From an uncultured Spirochaetaceae bacterium (GTDB lineage Bacteria > Spirochaetota > Spirochaetia > Sphaerochaetales > Sphaerochaetaceae): DNA of 57,931 nt. The position numbers and the translations under genes are program-made. A model generated the notes under the pieces. That model worked only from the letters and a program-made list of their open reading frames with translations. It ran no database searches and was not told the DNA's origin. The stretch is taken from NCBI GenBank assembly GCA_900315435.1, contig OMYY01000018.1, positions 1 through 57,931 of the forward strand, written 5' to 3'. This document shows positions 33,722 to 43,349 of the stretch, piece after piece (position 1 is the first letter of the stretch; every line of letters begins with the position of its first letter).

Positions 33722-33934
33722 GGATGATGGGCTCTCCCGACGCCTGCCGTCCTTAAGTCGTCAGAGCAGGTTGCCTGACTTTCTTGGACAGCCTGCCCGA
33801 TTTATGCGGACAAACACACCTTTTTATTCGGAAGAAAGCAGGTAGGAACTAAGAAAAAATCTTTCTGCTGATTTCAAAGAAACCATTTTGCATTACAAGC
33901 ATTTGCATGCGATACGATGGAAGGGAGTGCGGTT

Positions 33935-34189
33935 ATGAATGAGCATCCGATTCTCGTGCAGAAGAAATACGCCCGCGTCGTCGCATTGTTTGCAAGAGAG
34001 AACGACTTGTCCTTGGAAAGGGCTCTGGATATCTTCTATCGTTCCGAACGGTATGACCTCATGGGGGAAGGAGTATCGGATATGCATGGCATGAGCGATG
34101 CCTATCTTGCCCTGGATTGGAAGGAAGGGAAACAGCCGTCCGATTCCTTTGCCTTCAGGATGATATCGGCAAGGTCCTCGAAGCATTGA
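33935..34189 (+). CDS. DUF3791-type small protein
   Basis: An 84-residue protein with the pattern ILVQKKYARVVALFAREN, LSLERALDIFYRSERYDLM and SDMHGMSDAYLA, as in short DUF3791 proteins. These often occur in toxin-antitoxin-like pairs with DUF3990 genes, but no such partner is visible here. ATG 33935 follows GGGAG; an ATG at 33917 is also in frame. The C-terminal tail (QPSDSFAFRMISARSSKH) looks less conserved and might follow a small frameshift. Confidence 0.6.
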   Translation: MNEHPILVQKKYARVVALFARENDLSLERALDIFYRSERYDLMGEGVSDMHGMSDAYLALDWKEGKQPSDSFAFRMISARSSKH

Positions 34190-34291
34190 AGCTGATGATG
34201 GCGGAATGAAGCGGGTTGCATGCAAGCGTTTTCTTGCGCTGCATCTGCTTGGTCATTGTGAAATGCCATGTTCCGTGATAGGACGAGGAAT

Positions 34292-34615
34292 ATGATTAGC
34301 GATGAAACCATCAATCGTATTCTCCGTTTTTCCAAAGACCGGGATTGGGACCAGTTCCACAGCCCCGAGAATCTCGCCAAATCCATTGCCATCGAAGCCG
34401 GGGAGCTTTTGGAATGCTTCCAATGGAATGGCGCATCCTTCAAGCAGAAGGATGTCGAGGAGGAACTGGCTGATGTGATGAACTATTGCATCCAGATGGC
34501 CGACAAACTTCATGTGGACCTGGATGCGATCCTCAATGCGAAGCTCGACGTGAACGAACGCAAGTATCCCGTGGAGCGGGCCAAGGGTTCCAGCAAGAAG
34601 TATACGGAGCTGTGA
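34292..34615 (+). CDS. MazG-like nucleotide pyrophosphohydrolase
   Basis: A 107-residue all-alpha NTP pyrophosphatase of the MazG/dCTPase-like class. It converts NTPs or dNTPs to NMPs and pyrophosphate. Metal ligands are visible as SIAIEAGELLECFQW (near residue 34) and VEEELADVMNYC (near 60). The start ATG 34292 follows GAGGAA. The nuclease-helicase gene follows after 56 bases, so the two may be one operon. Such small MazG enzymes occur both in nucleotide cleaning and in phage defence. Confidence 0.85.
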   Translation: MISDETINRILRFSKDRDWDQFHSPENLAKSIAIEAGELLECFQWNGASFKQKDVEEELADVMNYCIQMADKLHVDLDAILNAKLDVNERKYPVERAKGSSKKYTEL

Positions 34616-34671
34616 GGCGATGAAACCCTCATCGGTCGGCAGTCAGACCCGAATAAAGAGAGAACTTTCGC

Positions 34672-36660
34672 ATGATTGTATTTAAATCGACAAAGCAGAA
34701 ATATCTTGCCGAATATGACGGATGGCTTTTGGCCGACGAGATTTCCAAAAACCTTCACCGTGAACCTAATCCCGGCAACAGTGAATATCAATCATGGAAA
34801 GCATCCTTTGAGCCTATTGCAAGGCTCTTGAAGACGGAAAAAATACCGGATGATGTCGGAGTGACCATTGAATATGGGCTGAAAATAGGCAATTTCCGCA
34901 TCGATTACTTTCTTACGGGCAAGGACGCACAGGGAAATGCTGCCGGAGTCATCGTGGAGTTGAAGCAGTGGTCCTTGCCGCACTTCCATCCAAAACCCGG
35001 AGATCCTACGCTTTCCCTCGTGGGAGGGGAGGGATACATGCCGAAAGTCCATCCCTCCTACCAAGCCTGGTCATACAAGGTCATGTTGGACAATTACAAC
35101 CGGCAGGTGCAAGAAACTCCGGTTCTGCTCCATCCCTGTTCCTATTTGTTCAATTACCTTCCAGGCCCTGCTCCCGAGCCGGACATATTGCGTTCCCCGG
35201 GGAATGCCGAGGTGTTGTCGCAATCCCCTTTGTACGACAGGAAAAACTGGGAAGATTTGAAAAGCTTCCTGGAAAGGACGTTCCACCAAGGAGATCCTTC
35301 CTTTCAGATCATCGATTCGATAGATGCCAGCGAGATACGGCCAAGCAAGGCATTGCAGAATGCGGTGAAGGACATGCTGGAAGGAAATGCCGCATTTACC
35401 TTGGTGGATTCCCAGCAAGTGGTGTTTCGTCACGCATATGCCCTGGTTCTCAAGGGTATGGAAGATGGGAAAAAGCGTGCCTATATCGTACATGGAGGGC
35501 CTGGTACAGGAAAATCCGTCATCGCGATCAACCTGATGTCACGCTTGCTCATTGATGGGATTCCACAAAAACTCTTCCGAAAAGAGGTGGAGAAAGTTCC
35601 GGAATCCCTGCAAAAGAAGATTCCTGGAACGCGTGAAAACCGGATTGCCTTGTATTGCCCCTATGTAACCAAGGCAGATAATCCCCGAAAAGTCTATAAG
35701 ACGTTGTTGCTTGACCATTCGGCACAGGGAAAGAAGTGGGGATCCCACATGCTGGAAGGGCTGTTCATTGGGGCGAAAAAAGCATGTTTCCGGCATGCGG
35801 CAGAGAAACCCATTTATGCAGGTTTGATTGTCGATGAATCACATCGTCTGAATGGTGTCGATCGGTTCAACCAGAAAGAACATGGGAATTACCTTGAGGG
35901 AATCCTCTCCAGTGCATACACGACCATCTTCTTCATTGACGACAGGCAACAGATTTCCATAGAAGATTATGGATCGACCGACACCATCAAGCGTCTTGCG
36001 GCGAAACATGGGATCGAGGTGCAGGAAGATGTATTGGAAACCGAATTCCGATGTGTGGCGGGCAATGCATTTATTTCCTGGATTGACCGTCTTTTGTATG
36101 GTCCTGCAGACCAAGTTGGCAAACTTCCTGCTACAAACGGATTCGAAGTAAAGGTTTTCGATGATGTTTCGGAGATACACGATGCCATCATTGCCCGAGA
36201 CAAGGAATCAAGCAAGCAGGAATCCGTGACAAGCCGGGTCGTCGCAGGGTATTGCTGGAACTGGGTGAGCGACGAACAAGACGAAATACCTGATATAAGA
36301 ATCACGGAAAACGGCAAGACCTATGAACGGTATTGGAACATGAAGGCGGATCGTCCCTTTGCTATAGGGGAGAGCAGAGACCAGGTTGGGTGTATTCATA
36401 CCTGCCAAGGGCTGGAATTCGCCTATGTCGGCGTCATCATAGGCGATGATCTCCGGTATGAGGATGGCAAAATCATCACCGACAAGACGAAAAGGGCCAA
36501 AAGGGACAATACGCTGAACAACCGCAAAGGGTCTGAATCCGCATCTCCCGATCAGCTCATCAGAAACACCTATCGTGTGTTGCTGACCCGAGGTCAGAAG
36601 GGATGCTACATCTATTGTACCAACAAACCTCTTGCCAAATTCCTGAAGGAACATTTGTAA
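34672..36660 (+). CDS. Nuclease-helicase, DUF2075 type
   Basis: A 662-residue protein. The N-terminal 110 residues contain FRIDYFLTGKDAQ (Asp near 77) and VIVELKQW (Glu and Lys near 95-97), the layout of a PD-(D/E)XK nuclease. A superfamily 1-like ATPase/helicase of the DUF2075 group follows: Walker A HGGPGTGKSV (near 272), Walker B GLIVDESHRLNG (near 383), TIFFIDDRQQIS (near 418) and VLLTRGQKGCYIY (near 635). It should cut or unwind DNA or RNA using ATP. Its place beside MazG, DUF3791 and IS elements suggests defence or stress roles. Confidence 0.8.
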   Translation: MIVFKSTKQKYLAEYDGWLLADEISKNLHREPNPGNSEYQSWKASFEPIARLLKTEKIPDDVGVTIEYGLKIGNFRIDYFLTGKDAQGNAAGVIVELKQWSLPHFHPKPGDPTLSLVGGEGYMPKVHPSYQAWSYKVMLDNYNRQVQETPVLLHPCSYLFNYLPGPAPEPDILRSPGNAEVLSQSPLYDRKNWEDLKSFLERTFHQGDPSFQIIDSIDASEIRPSKALQNAVKDMLEGNAAFTLVDSQQVVFRHAYALVLKGMEDGKKRAYIVHGGPGTGKSVIAINLMSRLLIDGIPQKLFRKEVEKVPESLQKKIPGTRENRIALYCPYVTKADNPRKVYKTLLLDHSAQGKKWGSHMLEGLFIGAKKACFRHAAEKPIYAGLIVDESHRLNGVDRFNQKEHGNYLEGILSSAYTTIFFIDDRQQISIEDYGSTDTIKRLAAKHGIEVQEDVLETEFRCVAGNAFISWIDRLLYGPADQVGKLPATNGFEVKVFDDVSEIHDAIIARDKESSKQESVTSRVVAGYCWNWVSDEQDEIPDIRITENGKTYERYWNMKADRPFAIGESRDQVGCIHTCQGLEFAYVGVIIGDDLRYEDGKIITDKTKRAKRDNTLNNRKGSESASPDQLIRNTYRVLLTRGQKGCYIYCTNKPLAKFLKEHL

Positions 36661-36773
36661 ACATCCCCAAGGCGCCGTTTGTATGGGGAAGGCCTGCTCC
36701 GGAATTACCAATCAGAGTGGTCTGCAAAACAAAGATGCATGGAAAGGAAATCACGCATGCCCGATAGCGGCTT

Positions 36774-37697
36774 TCATGCATTGCCTGTTGCCGGCTTCAG
36801 AACGGGCAGATGCGCTTCAGCCAGCTTGATGAGGTATTGGACTTCCTCCGTGTTTTCCAGATTCTCCCTGCAAATGACGGCGTTCAGCCGAGTTATGGGA
36901 GGAGTGAGGGAGAAATAGCAAATTGCCAGATTGTCCGTTGCGGTCGATCGTGGCATGAAGGAGACCGCGATATTGTGGCTAATCATATTTCCGAGCGTCG
37001 TCATGTTGCTGATTTCGCAGACGATATTCGGATGAAACCCCGCTTTCTCTAATGCTTTGTCCACCATGCGTCGGGAACTGGAATTGGTCTTGCTGAGAAT
37101 GAAGGGCTCTTTGCTGAAATACGCCACCAACTCTGGAATGGAAAGCGTGGTTGTTCCGGCGGGTATTTGCGACAGGGCCATATTCTTTCGGCTGACCGCA
37201 AAGACCACTTCCTCCTGACGAAGAATCTTCTGGTAGCCGGAGAATCCATTGAGCGTGTCCGTAGCAAGAAAGGCGAGGTCGATGGATTCTTCCTGAATAT
37301 ATTTCTTGAGCTTCTGGTGATTCTCATCGTACAGTTCCAGCTTCGAATCGGGATATCGGTCATGGAAAACAGGGGTTATGGTGGCCATGAGGGTATTGCC
37401 CCAGATGGAATTGATGCCGACCCGGATGTGGGTGAATCCCCGCATTCTGCCGATTTCCGCTTTCATCTTTTGTTCCAGGTCCCGCATTCGGGCGGCATAT
37501 GCATGATAGACTTGGCCCTCCGGGGTGAGCGTCAGGTTGCCTTTCTTGCGGTAGAAGAGCTTGCAGTCGAGTTCGTTTTCAAGATTCGACAGATACTGGC
37601 TCAATGAAGATTGAGAGACATGCACCTCCTCGGCTGCCTTGTTCATGTTTCGTTGTCTGGCTATCTCGAGAAAGTACCCCAGCTGTGCGGTATTCAA
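36774..37697 (-). CDS. LysR-family transcriptional regulator
   Basis: A 307-residue regulator with the LysR HTH at the N-terminus (QLGYFLEIARQRNMNKAAEE then VHVSQSSLSQYLSNLE) and a type 2 periplasmic-binding effector domain after residue 90. It is divergent from the oligosaccharide importer and enzyme genes, with 141 bases between, the standard layout for a LysR activator controlled by a pathway intermediate. A uronate or a keto-deoxy sugar acid is a likely effector. Confidence 0.92.
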   Translation of the reverse strand: MNTAQLGYFLEIARQRNMNKAAEEVHVSQSSLSQYLSNLENELDCKLFYRKKGNLTLTPEGQVYHAYAARMRDLEQKMKAEIGRMRGFTHIRVGINSIWGNTLMATITPVFHDRYPDSKLELYDENHQKLKKYIQEESIDLAFLATDTLNGFSGYQKILRQEEVVFAVSRKNMALSQIPAGTTTLSIPELVAYFSKEPFILSKTNSSSRRMVDKALEKAGFHPNIVCEISNMTTLGNMISHNIAVSFMPRSTATDNLAICYFSLTPPITRLNAVICRENLENTEEVQYLIKLAEAHLPVLKPATGNA

Positions 37698-37838
37698 AGC
37701 TATCTCCTTATCTGGATGTTCATTGATTATACTAATTTTCTTTCATAAGTAAAACCGATCAATATCATCAATAATTCGTATTATGCCTTTCCAAAATACC
37801 AAATGTATACTGATTGCAACGAAAAGGAGTGCGCGCTC

Positions 37839-38783
37839 ATGGGTTCCTATGTCCTGAGGAGAATCTGGCAGATGGTGCTGATTCTCTTCCTGATTTCCAT
37901 TGCAATCTTTCTTCTCATGTCCCTGCTGCCGGGAGATCCCGTGTATGCCATGCTGGGAGAGGAGGTTTCTCAGGCCGAATACCAGCGGGTCTATATGGAG
38001 CTGGGTTTGGACAAGCCGTTGATTGTCCGCTACTTCAATTGGCTCCTCGGGGCACTGCACGGCAATTTTGGACAGTCCATCCAGTTTCATAAGGCTACCA
38101 TGGATGTGATTAAGGAACGTATCCCGATTACTTTGGTTCTTTCTTCGCTTGCTTTCCTGATCAGCATCCCGCTTGGAATCTTTTTCGGCGTCATTACGGC
38201 GGTATTCCGTGGGAAAAAGGTTGATACGGTCGTGACGTTCCTTGCGAACCTGACGGCTTGTTTGCCTCAATTCTGGGTCGGCCTTCTGATGATGTATATC
38301 TTTTCCCTAAAGCTTGGATGGCTTCCTTCCTATGGGTTTACCTGGATTTGGGATGATTTCACTACGGGATTGCGGCAGCTGGTCATGCCACTGTTCTGCC
38401 TGTCTCTTGGCGGTATTGCCAGTGTTACCAGGCAGACAAGATCCAGCATGCTGGAGGTCATCCGCCAGGATTATGTGAGGACGGCTTTCTCCAAGGGCCT
38501 TACAGAAAAGAAGATCGTCTTTGTCCATGCGCTGAAAAACGCACTGATTCCCGTCATCACGATTCTGGGCATGAGGCTGGGAACCCTGATTGCCGGTTCC
38601 ATGTTCGTGGAATCCGTTTTCTCGATTCCTGGCATGGGCTCGCTTCTGGTGAAAGCCATCACCTCCAAGGATATCCCGGTAGTACAGGCCTGTGTCCTGA
38701 TTATTGCGCTGGTCTCCTGTGTCATCAACTTGATTACCGACATCCTTTATGCGGTTGTGGATCCGAGAATCCGTCTGGAATAA
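37839..38783 (+). CDS. ABC importer permease, DppB/oligopeptide class
   Basis: A 314-residue inner-membrane permease with six helices: RRIWQMVLILFLISIAIFLL and SLLPGDPV at the start, and the ATPase-contacting loop QDYVRTAFSKGLTEKKIVFV near residue 215. ATG 37839 follows AAAAGGAG. It is the first gene of a run (permease, permease, fused ATPase, binding protein, mannonate dehydratase-like, lyase-like), so the importer more likely carries uronate oligosaccharides than peptides. Confidence 0.9.
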   Translation: MGSYVLRRIWQMVLILFLISIAIFLLMSLLPGDPVYAMLGEEVSQAEYQRVYMELGLDKPLIVRYFNWLLGALHGNFGQSIQFHKATMDVIKERIPITLVLSSLAFLISIPLGIFFGVITAVFRGKKVDTVVTFLANLTACLPQFWVGLLMMYIFSLKLGWLPSYGFTWIWDDFTTGLRQLVMPLFCLSLGGIASVTRQTRSSMLEVIRQDYVRTAFSKGLTEKKIVFVHALKNALIPVITILGMRLGTLIAGSMFVESVFSIPGMGSLLVKAITSKDIPVVQACVLIIALVSCVINLITDILYAVVDPRIRLE

Positions 38784-38794
38784 AGGAGTTTGCA

Positions 38795-39652
38795 ATGTTC
38801 GGAAACAAAAATAGGAATGGAAAATTCATAGCTGCGCTTTTTTCAAGGCGTATTGTCCTGGTCGCTTTCATTATCGTGGTGCTGTTCGTGTTGGTGGCTT
38901 TTTTCGCTCCACTTCTTGCTCCTTACGATCCGGATTATGCGGATTTCGCCGCATCCCTTTCGGGACCTACGAAGGAACACTGGCTGGGGGCCGACAGTTA
39001 TGGCCGCGATGTCCTGAGTCGGATCATCTATGGCACCAGGGTCAGCCTGATTGTGGGTCTTCTTGCCGTTTGTGTTGCCTGTGCCATCGGAACGGTGTTG
39101 GGCATGATTGCCGGTTATTTCGGTGGGGTGGTTGACGACATCATCACGAGATTCACGGAAATGCTCCGTGCAATCCCGCAAGTGGTCTTGGCGATGGCTC
39201 TTACGGCTGTTTTTGGCAGTGGAATCCGCAATCTCGCCATCATCCTCGGCATTTCCTCCATGGCCGGGTATATCCGGATGATGAGAGGCCAGGTGCTGAC
39301 CATCAAGCAGACAGACTACATCATGGCGGGCAAGCTCCAAGGCAACCGGGATTTCCGCTTGATGTTCCATCATATCCTTCCGAACAGCATTTCTCCCATC
39401 ATCGTCATGATGACCCAGCAGGTCGGTTCGACGATTCTTGCGGAGGCTGGCCTGAGCTTCCTGGGTCTGGGAATCAGTGCTCCTACCGCATCATGGGGAA
39501 GCATGGTCAGCGAGGGAAGGATGTTCCTCCTCCAGAATCCGGTCTTTGCACTTTCTCCGGGAATTTGCGTGGCGGTATTGGTCATCAGTCTGAACGTGTT
39601 CGGCGATGGTATTCGTGATGCCTTGGACCCGAGACTCAGAGGGGAGCTATAA
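38795..39652 (+). CDS. ABC importer permease, DppC/oligopeptide class
   Basis: A 285-residue partner permease. It has the DppC N-terminal region APLLAPYDPDYADF and HWLGADSYGRDVLSRIIYGT, then six helices and the contact loop IMAGKLQGNRDFRLMFHHIL near residue 180. It lies 11 bases after the first permease with ribosome site AAAGGAG, and ten bases before the ATPase gene. Confidence 0.92.
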   Translation: MFGNKNRNGKFIAALFSRRIVLVAFIIVVLFVLVAFFAPLLAPYDPDYADFAASLSGPTKEHWLGADSYGRDVLSRIIYGTRVSLIVGLLAVCVACAIGTVLGMIAGYFGGVVDDIITRFTEMLRAIPQVVLAMALTAVFGSGIRNLAIILGISSMAGYIRMMRGQVLTIKQTDYIMAGKLQGNRDFRLMFHHILPNSISPIIVMMTQQVGSTILAEAGLSFLGLGISAPTASWGSMVSEGRMFLLQNPVFALSPGICVAVLVISLNVFGDGIRDALDPRLRGEL

Positions 39653-39662
39653 GGAGGCAGCC

Positions 39663-41696
39663 ATGCATAACAAGCATCTTTGGGAAATCCGGAACATCCA
39701 GACCTGTTTCAGAACGGACGGGAAGAATGTCAAAGCTGTTGACGGGGTCTCCATGTACCTCGACCGAGGGGAGATTATCGGAATCGTCGGGGAATCGGGG
39801 AGCGGAAAATCCGTCACGATGATGAGCATGCTCCAGCTGATTTCTTCTCCCGGAAAGATTACCGGAGGGGAAGTCTATCTGGATGGATTTGAAGGCAACA
39901 TGTTGGATTATGGTCCCCACAGCGAGGAAATGAGAACCATGCGCGGGGGAAGGGTCAGCATGATCTTTCAGGAACCGATGACTTCCCTGAACCCGGTCCT
40001 TACCATCGGCTACCAGATTCAGGAGAACATCATGCTCCATCTGCATCTCTCCAAGGAGGATGCGAGGACGCGGACCATCGAGATGATGAAGATGGTCAAT
40101 ATTCCGGATGCCGAGGAGCGTTTTGACTATTATCCCCAGCAGTTCTCCGGAGGAATGCGCCAGCGCATCATGATTGCCATGGCCATGTCCTCTCAGCCGG
40201 ATATTCTGGTTGCCGATGAGGCAACCACGGCTTTGGATGTTACCACGCAGGCCCAGCTGTTGGAGATGATGAGGGACATCGCCAAGAAAACCGGTACGGC
40301 GGTAATAATCGTGACGCACAATCTTGGAGTCGTCGCCCGGTTTGCGGAGCGTATCTATGTGATGTATGCCGGTTCTGTGGTGGAGACTGCGGAGAGCAGG
40401 GCGCTCTTCAAAAGTCCGGAACATCCCTACACCCGAGCGCTGTTGCGGGCGATTCCAAGGCTGGATGATCCGAAAGACAGAGTGCTCATTCCTATCGACG
40501 GATTGCCGCCAAACCCGGCAACGCGTCCGGACTATTGTCCTTTCTATGACCGGTGCGAATACCGGATGGATTCCTGCAAGACGCAGAAGAAACCGGTTCT
40601 CAACGAGGTCGGGCCTGGACATTTCTCGGCATGTCTTCTTTCGGAAGAGGAAAAAGCAAGAAAGGCACGAATGATTGCTTCCAAAGAGCAAAGAAAGGCT
40701 CCGGAATCCCACATTCTGGAGGAAAGCTGCTTGCAGGTAGAGAATGTCAGAAAGTATTTCCCGGTCTACCGTGGCTTGCTCAGAAAGAAGATTGGGGAAG
40801 TCAAGGCCATAGAGGATATCACCTTTCATGCGAGAAAAGGCGAGACGCTCGGTATCGTGGGCGAAAGCGGATGCGGGAAAACCACGCTTGCCCGGTGCAT
40901 CATGCGGGTCTATAAGCCGGAAGAAGGCCATATCGAATTTTCCGGAACGGACATTTCCCGGTTGTCGGAAAGGCAGATGCTGCCTTACCGGCCAAGAATG
41001 GCGATGATCTTTCAAGATCCGTTTTCTTCGCTGGATCCCAGACAGACTGCAGAATCCATCGTGGGCGAGTCGCTGAAACTCCACCACTTGGTCAAGAACC
41101 GCGAGGAATATGATCAGAGGGTCGATGAGCTTTTCCGTATTGTCGGACTTGATCCTGAGCTCAAGTTCCGAGTTCCTCATGAATTTTCGGGAGGACAGCG
41201 GCAGCGCATCGGTATCGCTCGAGCACTTTCCACGCGTCCTGACTTGATTATCTGCGATGAACCGATTTCTGCCTTGGATGTCTCCATACAGGCGCAGATC
41301 ATCAACCTGCTGGAAGATCTTCAGTCCAGGCTGGGGTTGACCTATCTCTTCATAGCGCATGACCTTGCCGTGGTAAAGCATATCAGTGACCGCATTCTTG
41401 TCATGTACCTTGGCCGTATTGTGGAGATAGCTCCTTGTGAAGAGCTCTATGAGCATGCCTTGCATCCCTATACCAAGGCGCTTCTTGGAGCTGTCCCCGT
41501 AGCCGATCCGGAAATCGAGCACGCTCGTGAGCGAGTCCCGATTTACGGGGAAGTCCCGAGTTTGTCTCGGAGACCTTCCGGTTGTCCGTTCCATGACCGA
41601 TGTCCGCAGGCTTCCGACCGGTGTCGGAAAGAGGTTCCTGCATTGAAGAATTTGGGCAATGGGCACGAGGTTGCCTGTTTCCTGTATGAGGCGTGA
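39663..41696 (+). CDS. Fused two-domain ABC ATPase (DppD-DppF type)
   Basis: A 677-residue protein joining the two ATPases of an oligopeptide-class importer. The first half has GESGSGKSV (near residue 42), FSGGMRQRIMIAMA (near 162) and a cysteine-rich tail (YCPFYDRCEYRMDSC). The second half has GESGCGKTT (near 402), FSGGQRQRIGIARA (near 510) and CPFHDRCPQASDRC. The Cys clusters in both tails are normal for this class, where they can bind Fe-S. ATG 39663 follows AAGGAGG. Fusion ensures one copy of each site. Confidence 0.93.
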   Translation: MHNKHLWEIRNIQTCFRTDGKNVKAVDGVSMYLDRGEIIGIVGESGSGKSVTMMSMLQLISSPGKITGGEVYLDGFEGNMLDYGPHSEEMRTMRGGRVSMIFQEPMTSLNPVLTIGYQIQENIMLHLHLSKEDARTRTIEMMKMVNIPDAEERFDYYPQQFSGGMRQRIMIAMAMSSQPDILVADEATTALDVTTQAQLLEMMRDIAKKTGTAVIIVTHNLGVVARFAERIYVMYAGSVVETAESRALFKSPEHPYTRALLRAIPRLDDPKDRVLIPIDGLPPNPATRPDYCPFYDRCEYRMDSCKTQKKPVLNEVGPGHFSACLLSEEEKARKARMIASKEQRKAPESHILEESCLQVENVRKYFPVYRGLLRKKIGEVKAIEDITFHARKGETLGIVGESGCGKTTLARCIMRVYKPEEGHIEFSGTDISRLSERQMLPYRPRMAMIFQDPFSSLDPRQTAESIVGESLKLHHLVKNREEYDQRVDELFRIVGLDPELKFRVPHEFSGGQRQRIGIARALSTRPDLIICDEPISALDVSIQAQIINLLEDLQSRLGLTYLFIAHDLAVVKHISDRILVMYLGRIVEIAPCEELYEHALHPYTKALLGAVPVADPEIEHARERVPIYGEVPSLSRRPSGCPFHDRCPQASDRCRKEVPALKNLGNGHEVACFLYEA

Positions 41697-41720
41697 AGAG
41701 AGAATCAAGGAGGTTACTCG

Positions 41721-43337
41721 ATGAGAAACGCAATGAAGAAGACGGCATTGTTGCTGTCAGTCGCCACGATGCTTGTATCCCTTGCAGGATGCGGGGGAAA
41801 GAAAGTTGCCGAGCAAGCCAAAGCTTCCCAGGTGGCCGCACCTACTACGGTGGCGAAGTCCGTCCAAGCCCCGGAAGAATCGGCTTATAAAGAGGGAGGA
41901 AAACTGGTCATCGCGGCTGCGGTCGGAGCCAATACGTTCTTCATGCCGACTTCCAGTACCACCGGCAACAACTTCATGGCTGCCGCCGCAATCGAACAGC
42001 TTGGTCGTGTCGAAGCCAATGGCGAGGTGATTCCCTGGCTTGCGGAGCGTTTTGAGACCGATGCAGAGAAGTTGACGTTCACCATCAAGCTCAGGCCTGA
42101 AGTGAAGTTCCATGATGGATCTGCTTGCGATGCCGATGCCGTTGCCTGGAATATCGAGCAGTACATCGCCAATGGTCATGCTTCTGAAATCGGATCCCCG
42201 AAAGAGGTGAGGGTCGTTGATCCTCTTACGGTCGAGATCCAGTACGACAAGTGGGCCAACAACTGGGCGAATGTCATCGGAGCTCTTTTCATCAGCTCGA
42301 AGGAAGCCTATGAGAAGAACGGTAAGGAATGGTGCGCCATCAATGCGGTCGGTACCGGTCCGTTCAAGCTTACGGAGTTCATTGCGGATAACAAAGCTGT
42401 CTATGTCAAGAACGAGAATTATCGCATCAAAGGGCTGCCCCATCTGGATGAACTGGAAATCGATGTCGTCAGCGACATGAATACGCGCGTCTCCGCGTTG
42501 ATGAACAAGGAAGTCAACGTGGCGATCAAGTTCGAGAATGCCAAGATCATCGAGATGGTCAAGAAGGCAGGTTTCGAGAGTATTGGAAGACAGAATGCGA
42601 ATGTTGCCGACATCAAGCACATCATTTGGAACAGCAAGAGCACCAAGCATCCTATGGGAGACCTGAAGGTCCGTCAGGCCATCATGCATTCCATCGACTG
42701 GGACAACGTGGCTAAGAGTCTTACCGGTGGTCTTGGGGTAGCAACGCCGCTGTTCTGCACGAAGGATTCTTGGGCAATGAGTCCAGATGCCCAGTTCTAT
42801 ACGTTTGATCCGGAACTGGGAAAGAAGATGCTTGCCGAGGCAGGGTATCCGAATGGCTTTGATACCACCATCTATTGCACATCGGCCAACAACGATACCG
42901 CCACTGCGTTCCAGGCATGCTTGTCTCTTGTGGGCGTCAGGGCAAAAGTTGAGGTCCTCGACAAGTCCAAGCTTGCCAAGATGCAGGTTGCTGACGATAT
43001 TGATGGGTTCATCGCCAACCGCGGTGCCAGCCAGATGGACTATACGGCAAACTACATCCGCCTCTATTCTTCCGAAGGCATCAAGAACCATGGCATCATG
43101 CTTCGTCCGGCAGAGTTCGAGGAGCCTCTCTTTGCCGCGCGTGCCGCCAAGACGCTTGACGAAAAGAAGCATAATCTCCAGAAGGCTGCAAAAGCCCTTG
43201 TGCAGGATTATGTCATGTTGACGCCGATGGGTGTGGTCTACTACCAGTCTTTCGCGCAGCCTGATGTGGTGAATACCGGCATCTATGATGCTTCGCTTGA
43301 GCAGTGGACGCCGGAAGCAGTTGCCTTCAAGAAATAA
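41721..43337 (+). CDS. Solute-binding lipoprotein, family 5
   Basis: A 538-residue extracytoplasmic binding protein with a lipobox (LVSLAGC near residue 25) and the family 5 pattern AIEQLGRVEANGEVIPWLAE, LRPEVKFHDGSACDADAV and GTGPFKL. This family includes peptide, nickel and oligosaccharide binders. With a mannonate dehydratase-like and an alginate lyase-like enzyme next to it, uronate oligomers are the best guess for the ligand. Confidence 0.9.
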   Translation: MRNAMKKTALLLSVATMLVSLAGCGGKKVAEQAKASQVAAPTTVAKSVQAPEESAYKEGGKLVIAAAVGANTFFMPTSSTTGNNFMAAAAIEQLGRVEANGEVIPWLAERFETDAEKLTFTIKLRPEVKFHDGSACDADAVAWNIEQYIANGHASEIGSPKEVRVVDPLTVEIQYDKWANNWANVIGALFISSKEAYEKNGKEWCAINAVGTGPFKLTEFIADNKAVYVKNENYRIKGLPHLDELEIDVVSDMNTRVSALMNKEVNVAIKFENAKIIEMVKKAGFESIGRQNANVADIKHIIWNSKSTKHPMGDLKVRQAIMHSIDWDNVAKSLTGGLGVATPLFCTKDSWAMSPDAQFYTFDPELGKKMLAEAGYPNGFDTTIYCTSANNDTATAFQACLSLVGVRAKVEVLDKSKLAKMQVADDIDGFIANRGASQMDYTANYIRLYSSEGIKNHGIMLRPAEFEEPLFAARAAKTLDEKKHNLQKAAKALVQDYVMLTPMGVVYYQSFAQPDVVNTGIYDASLEQWTPEAVAFKK

Positions 43338-43349
43338 GGAGACGTGATT

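Larger units (their letters stand above)
31300..33812 (+). mobile_element. IS21-family insertion sequence, degenerate
   Basis: About 2.5 kb with overlapping istA and istB. The right end reads CTTGGACAGCCTGCCCGATT then TATGCGGACA. Its reverse complement resembles the left end TGTATTCCTTATGCTAAATC then GGCGTACTTGTCC; the shared part is TAAATCGG followed by TGTCCAA. The outer limits are therefore approximate. Both genes carry lesions, so the element should not move on its own. Confidence 0.65.
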
